The notes under the pieces: generated by a model
What the model was told of the DNA's origin: nothing
Seen by the model: only the letters and a program-made list of their open reading frames with translations
The model's database searches: none
Source: Phaseolus vulgaris
Lineage: Eukaryota; Streptophyta; Magnoliopsida; Fabales; Fabaceae
Direction of reading: 5' to 3'
Length of the DNA: 64,000 bases
NCBI RefSeq assembly: GCF_000499845.2
Contig: NC_023759.2
Location: forward strand, 34,286,464 to 34,350,463
Position numbers and translations under genes: made by a program
Part shown: positions 59,250 through 64,000 of the stretch, one piece after another
How the letters are laid out: every line of letters starts with the position of its first letter
How positions within the stretch are numbered: position 1 is the stretch's first letter

Positions 59250-60117
59250 TGTATCATGTGATGTGAGTTGATTTTAGATTACTTTATTTTAGATGTGACA
59301 CTTTACTTAGATTGAGATTTTTTTAGCAATTATAAGGTGAGAACCCAAAGAAGATTTCCACTAGACACGAACTTAACCAAGTGATTAAGTAAGTGTGAAG
59401 GTTCACTTCTAGAGGGCAAAGGAAAAATACAAGAATATGGTGATTGATGATGAATGGCGAAATGTAAAAGAGCATGGAAGGAAAAACAAGAACATAATGA
59501 AAACATAATTGACAAAGGATGAAGTGTTGATGGACGCCACTTGAGAGCTCTCAAACACTCTAGATGAGACCTAAATTCTAAGAGGACACAAGCCTCACTA
59601 ACACCTCACCCAATTTGTGCAGAGTAAGTTTTCTCTTCAAATTCAACATATGAAATGCAATGAGGTAGGCCTCCTCTTTATAGGTGAAGAAGCCTTGGAG
59701 AACAAGCATGAAGGGTAGGATGGGAAACACTAAAAAAGGGGCAGCCTTAGGATTTGACTAAGTCAAACCCGCATCCTAGGCTTGTCCTTCTAGAAACTAG
59801 GTCAAAATCCCTATCTAAAGGGCTAGGAACAAGCTAAAATGCTAACTACAACCCTATTATGCTAAAGACACCTTATTCTAGCCTATCTTTGCTATTTGGA
59901 CCCCTAAAGAGAGCCCAAATTATTTACAACATATTTGTATCTTATAAGAAGACCAAAAGGAAGAATAGTTGGTGTGCTGGTTTATGCTCAGCTCCTTTGG
60001 TGACATCCATGTGATCCTTGGTAGGGTTATGAATTGTTCATTGAGATGACTGTTCATCATGTGCTATCTTTTTCTTCCTTGGTCCTCTTCATAGCTACTT
60101 GGGGTATATCACACAAC
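59250..60117 (-). mobile_element. LTR-like insertion, about 870 bp
   Basis: It starts TGTATCATGTGATGTGAG and ends near GGGGTATATCACACAACA. CCTATAAAG on the minus strand (59676-59684) is a plausible promoter. It separates the copia 3' region on the left from a copia LTR start on the right. No clean target duplication, so borders are approximate. Confidence 0.5.
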
Positions 60118-61228
60118 AAGAAATCTTCATGACAAATTTGGAAAGCATCAAATGATATGAGTTGGATTGAACATAAACACTTTTAAACTCTTGAACACAA
60201 CATTATATGAGAAGGAAAACAACAATTAAAGGATCAAAGAGTGCTTAAACAATGAAACGAAATTACATCAACAAAACAACAAATTGAAAACAGAAATGGA
60301 ATCAAGGAAGCTTAAGGAGTCATCAATGGAGACATAGCCTTCCAAAATGATGATCCAAACTCAATAAGAGTGCTATTTCCTTGTAAACTTCCATTGAACA
60401 AGATATTAAACACAATTGAATTAAAAACAGAAGGTACCGAACAGAAAAATGAAGAACATCATAAGAACACCAAACCAATCGGCGGAAAGAATGAAGAACA
60501 CTAAGGAAAGCTAAACTACCGAATGAAATTGAGATTGGAGAAGAAAGGAAGGAATACTTATGGAATGAAGCTCGGCTGGATTGAGAATTTGGAACTGCAT
60601 CACGCCACTTGGAGTCTTGTTCCAAGATAAGTGAAAGGAAGCCGCCACTTGAAGCTCTCCAATGGCACACAAGATAAGGCTATGGAAGAAGGAGAAACCA
60701 AAACTCACAATTCTCTCTCAATTTGAGTAGAGTTTCTCTATATCCAATTTCCAATTCTGAATTTTACAAGAGCCCACACCTCTATTTATAGTGTGAGGGT
60801 GCTGAAAAATAGGTGGGAAAATTCAAATGAAACTCATTTGAAATTCCCACAAAAAACAAGTCACATGGGAGGTGTGACCTTTTTCTACTATGACACCTCC
60901 TAAAAACTACACCTACACCTACTCTCCTAAGTCACATGGACAATGTGACTTAATTTTACATATTCACACTCCTTTATTTAATATCCACACCTCCTACAAC
61001 TATACAAGAGTAATTCAAATGATGCTCTTTTATTTAATGCTCGGCCTTGCCCCTCATGGTTTGGACTTGGGCTTCTTGGGCTTGGGCCTTCTTGGGCTTG
61101 GGCTTTGGGCTTGGGCCTCATCTTTTGCAAAGACTAATAAGAAGAACTTTAAATGCTTTGGCCCTTGTCCATTTCTTCTATTGATAACATCTTTTTGATT
61201 CTCATCATCAAAGCTTCCTTGTTCAACA
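60118..61228 (-). mobile_element. Partial copia LTR start, split by a solo LTR
   Basis: 60118-60152 and 61208-61228 together resemble the first part of the LTR at 57952-59115 (GTTCAACA...GCTTTGATG...CAAATTTGTCATGAAGAT on the minus strand). The rest of the LTR is missing. Confidence 0.65.
60153..61207 (-). mobile_element. Solo LTR, 1055 bp, with 5-bp target duplication TCAAA
   Basis: Termini are TGATATGAGTTGG and GATTCTCATCA: TG...CA with a short inverted repeat. TCAAA flanks both sides (60148-60152; 61208-61212). A TATA box (TATAAATAG on the minus strand, about 60781-60790) supports minus orientation. The repeated CTTGGGC...GGGCTTGGG stretch lies at 61061-61117. No coding capacity. Confidence 0.85.
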
Positions 61229-62787
61229 ATCTCCTCCTATTTGATAAAGACAATCCCTGGTGTTTGTTGTAGATTTTGACATAACGAGATTCTGTTAAAC
61301 AAAAGGATAGGCCAAGCAATCCACAAAATTCAAGCATAACAGGATAATCATACAAATTATCTAGAACTACAGTTTATGCAAAAATAAACTAAGCAATGCA
61401 ATAAACAAAAATTATGCATGGAACATTTTAAAAAACAGAAATAAAATATTACAAACCAACATTCAATATTTGTGTCCCTTTTGTCTTCAACAAATAGATA
61501 AAGAAGAGGTTTGTATGAAAGATTTTGGTAATCAAGAATACCCAATTCATTTCGTAAGATATTAAATCTCTCTCTAGGAAGAGGTTTTGCAAAGATATCA
61601 ACAAGTTGTTTTTTAGTTTTAACAAATTTAATTTCACAGTTACCACTCAGAATATTATCACAAATGAAATGATGCTTGATTTCGATGTGCTTTGTTTTGG
61701 AATGTTGAATAGGATTCTTAGTGAGATTAATAACACTCGTATTGTCACACGGTAAAGAAACTTTGCTCAATTTTAAGCCATAATCTTCAAGTGGTTTTTT
61801 GAGCTATAGTATTTGTGCACAACAACTTCCAACAACAATGTATTTTGTCTCTGCAGCTGAGAGTGACACACAAGCTTGTTTCTTGTTGTGTTAGGAAATA
61901 AGAGTGGATCCAAGTATGTGACATGTACCACTTGAGCTTTTTCTGTCCAACTTATATCCTGCAAAATCTGAATATGAATATCCTATAAGAGTTCTAATAG
62001 AGTTAGAAGGATATCATAGACCAACATTGTTTGTTGCTTTAAGATATTTAAGGATTCTTTTAGTAGCTATGAAGTGAGTTTTATTAGGATTAGATTAGAA
62101 TCTTGCACATAGCCAAACAATAAACATAATGTTCGGTGTACTTGCAGTGAGGTAGAGAAAAGATCCAATCAACCCTCTACATTTGGTTTGTTCTACAAAG
62201 TTTCCAACAAGATCAACATCCATGTAACAACTTGTAGACATCATAGACTATCATAGACATCTCAAACTCCCCCTGTATAGTTGATACAAATTCTTCACGA
62301 AGACTATCATTAGTTGCTCCAAAGATTATGTCATCGACATAAACTTGAACTAGAATAATATCTGAAATAGACTTTTTAATGAAAAGAGTCATCAATTTTT
62401 CATCCCTCATATTCATGGGATAACAAAAAATTGTTAAGCCTCTCATACAACTGTCGAGGAGACTATTTCAGTCCATACAAAGCCTTTAGAGTTTGAAAAC
62501 ACGATCAAAATGCTTATGATGTTCAAAACTAAGAGGTTTAGAGACATAGACTTTTCGTTGATAAAACCATTCAAGAATACCCTTTTCACATCCATCTGAA
62601 AAAGTTTAAAACCACGTACACATACATGCAAAAGCAAGCAACAATCTTACAACTTCTAGTCATGCTACAAGGGCAAATGTTTCATCATAACTAATACCTT
62701 CTTCTTGATTATAACCTTTAGCAACAAGCCTAGATTTATTTCTTGTTATGATACCAAATTCATCAAGTTTGTTTCTAAAGACCCATT
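61229..62787 (-). pseudogene. Ty1/copia RT-RNase H remnant (SIRE-like)
   Basis: On the minus strand from 62787: the RT start (KWVFRNKLDEFGIITRNKSR; LVAKGYNQEEGISYDE), RT catalytic site VYVDDIIFGATND (about 62320-62350), then RNase H end (61770-61357: CDNTSVINLTKNPIQHSKTK; FAKPLPRERFNILRNELG). A polypurine-like stretch (AATAGGAGGAGATTG on the minus strand) abuts the LTR at 61228. Several stops break RT. Another copia LTR interrupts it at 62788. Confidence 0.9.
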
Positions 62788-63930
62788 TGTTAGAATATAT
62801 GGCTTTAAACTAGAGGGGGGGGGGGTGAATTGTTTAAAGAGGCTTTTCGCAAACTTTTAAGCCTTGAATGAAATTACTTTGAGAATACCTTGATTTAGAA
62901 ATCAGTTTTTCAAAACACAAAGCAAAAAGCACAACACCAGTAAAACAATCGGTTGTTTCGCAGAAACAATCAGTTGTTTATACTAGTAAACAAATATCAA
63001 AACTGAATTTAAAGAGTTAAGGATAGAGAGAATGCACACAGATGTTTATACTGGTTCACTCTAAACCCAGAGCTACATCCAGTCTTCTCAGAAACCACTG
63101 AGGAATTCCACTAAGCAATCAAACCTAGATCACTTACAACACAACCAAGAAAGTGACCTTGATCCCCTCAAGACACACACTTCTCTTGGCCAACACACCA
63201 ACACTAAGAATGCTGATCTTGATCCCCTCAAGAACACACAACACTTCTCAGCAAACACACAAATAAACTTGTTCAACAGAATACAAGGATTACACTTGTT
63301 ATAGAAGCAAATCTGAAATCAATACAAGCAGAAATCCTATCTCACACTCTTTGATCAATCTCAATCTGTAAGCAATCTCAACTCTTTGAAAAACTCAAAA
63401 GCTTGTGTTAAAATCTTATTACTCAAATCTGTTTTTCTGAATATATTCAAAGATATTGTTTGTTATCAAATCTTAACAAACTTATTCATTGCATTTAAAA
63501 GATTGGTCAAAGCATTAAAGACTGGAGCGTAAACAGTTAAAACATTTAAAGCTCAGTCAAAGCTAAAAAAGTTTTTCTGTTATGGTACCAAAACAAACAA
63601 TCGGTTGTTTCCTCGAATCAATCGATTGTTTTGGTTTTAACAATTGAACCATTTGAAAAACAGGTTTCAATATTTTCTAAAAACACCTAAGTATAAAACA
63701 ATCGGTTGTTTCAACAAAACAATCGGTTGTTTTTCACTTAGTTTGAAAAACACTTTTCTTTTAAAAAGATTGAGAATGCCTATGCTTTGGATTCAATCAA
63801 GAGTGGATTACATAACCAATCTACCCTAGATCCTAACTAAGACAGGTCAGCAACAACAAACACAGCCTAGCCTTCAACATCCTTCAAAGGGTTTGGATTC
63901 TCCAAAGCTTGAACACCACTTGGTTCAACA
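62788..63930 (-). mobile_element. 3' LTR of a second copia element running off the window
   Basis: Plus-strand ends are TGTTAGAATATATGGC and CACTTGGTTCAACA, 1143 bp. To the right is a polypurine tract (ATCAAATAGGGGGAGAT on the minus strand), so the rest of the element lies beyond 64000. It interrupts the RT of the preceding element, with CCATT at 62783-62787 as the likely left target copy. Its U3 repeats CAATCGGTTGTTT several times (for example about 62948, 63598, 63700 and 63720). Confidence 0.85.
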
Positions 63931-64000
63931 ATCTCCCCCTATTTGATGAAGACAAATCCCTGGTGCTTGTGTTTGATCTGATTAATCTGAAGCAGTACCT
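63931..64000 (-). mobile_element. Copia polypurine tract and 3' internal end, truncated by window
   Basis: ATCTCCCCCTATTTGATGAA, then CCCTGGTGCTTGTG, matches the corresponding 3' ends at 59116 and 61229. Confidence 0.75.

Noticed and set aside
1..64000. tRNA, rRNA, CRISPR or bacterial-type operons
   Set aside because: None seen. The DNA is plant nuclear, so bacterial features are not expected.

Overview
This is plant nuclear DNA, very probably from a legume of the bean/soybean group (Phaseoleae). The organism is inferred from a BLADE-ON-PETIOLE/NODULE ROOT-type gene with legume-like sequence and from families of LTR elements, LINEs and CACTA-type MITEs that look typical of that group. The window is gene-poor and AT-rich. 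I can support only one intact host gene in 64 kb: a two-exon BTB-ankyrin co-regulator gene (BOP/NPR5/NBCL type) at 46818-49267 on the + strand. Most other open frames are chance frames or remains of transposable elements.

Layout. 1-17 kb: AT-rich DNA with a 121-bp solo LTR with a 5-bp target duplication (1492-1612), a LINE 3' remnant (about 1740-2150), a CACTA-like element with a pyrimidine-rich core (6231-7015), copia scraps in both orientations (12.27-13.18 kb) and MITE arms (13.48 and 16.5 kb). 17-20 kb: a long non-coding LTR-type repeat and a copia LTR end. 20.86-22.27 kb: a displaced copy of the BOP promoter and 5' leader, lying between two 190-bp direct repeats. 25.6-35.7 kb: nested retrotransposons. 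These are a minus-strand copia integrase/RT relic; a plus-strand SIRE-like copia with a complete 5' LTR, itself split by a GC-rich LTR insertion, and a broken gag; and a minus-strand Ty3/gypsy with one full LTR, PBS, gag, protease, RT and RNase H remains. 35.8-37.13 kb: a Mutator-like element with about 140-bp terminal inverted repeats and a 9-bp target duplication, carrying a non-transposase core that may be captured gene sequence. 38.5-44.5 kb: a copia region (gag, protease, pre-integrase, PBS) whose 3' part is duplicated in direct orientation. One copy was later hit by a LINE with a perfect 13-bp target duplication, the other by a palindromic CACTA MITE. 45.85-49.5 kb: BOP promoter, leader, exons and intron. 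53.3-54.6 kb: a LINE inside a second member of the small solo-LTR family. 56.66-57.04 kb: another CACTA MITE with a 3-bp target duplication. 57-64 kb: a gypsy fragment, then stacked copia and solo LTRs continuing past the window edge.

Functionally there is no operon or cluster. The biology of interest is BOP and the structural history around it: its roughly 1-kb upstream/leader segment has been copied, without coding sequence, to a site about 25 kb upstream in the same orientation. I found no tRNA, rRNA, CRISPR array or recognisable microRNA. All family assignments come from reading motifs, not from database searches.
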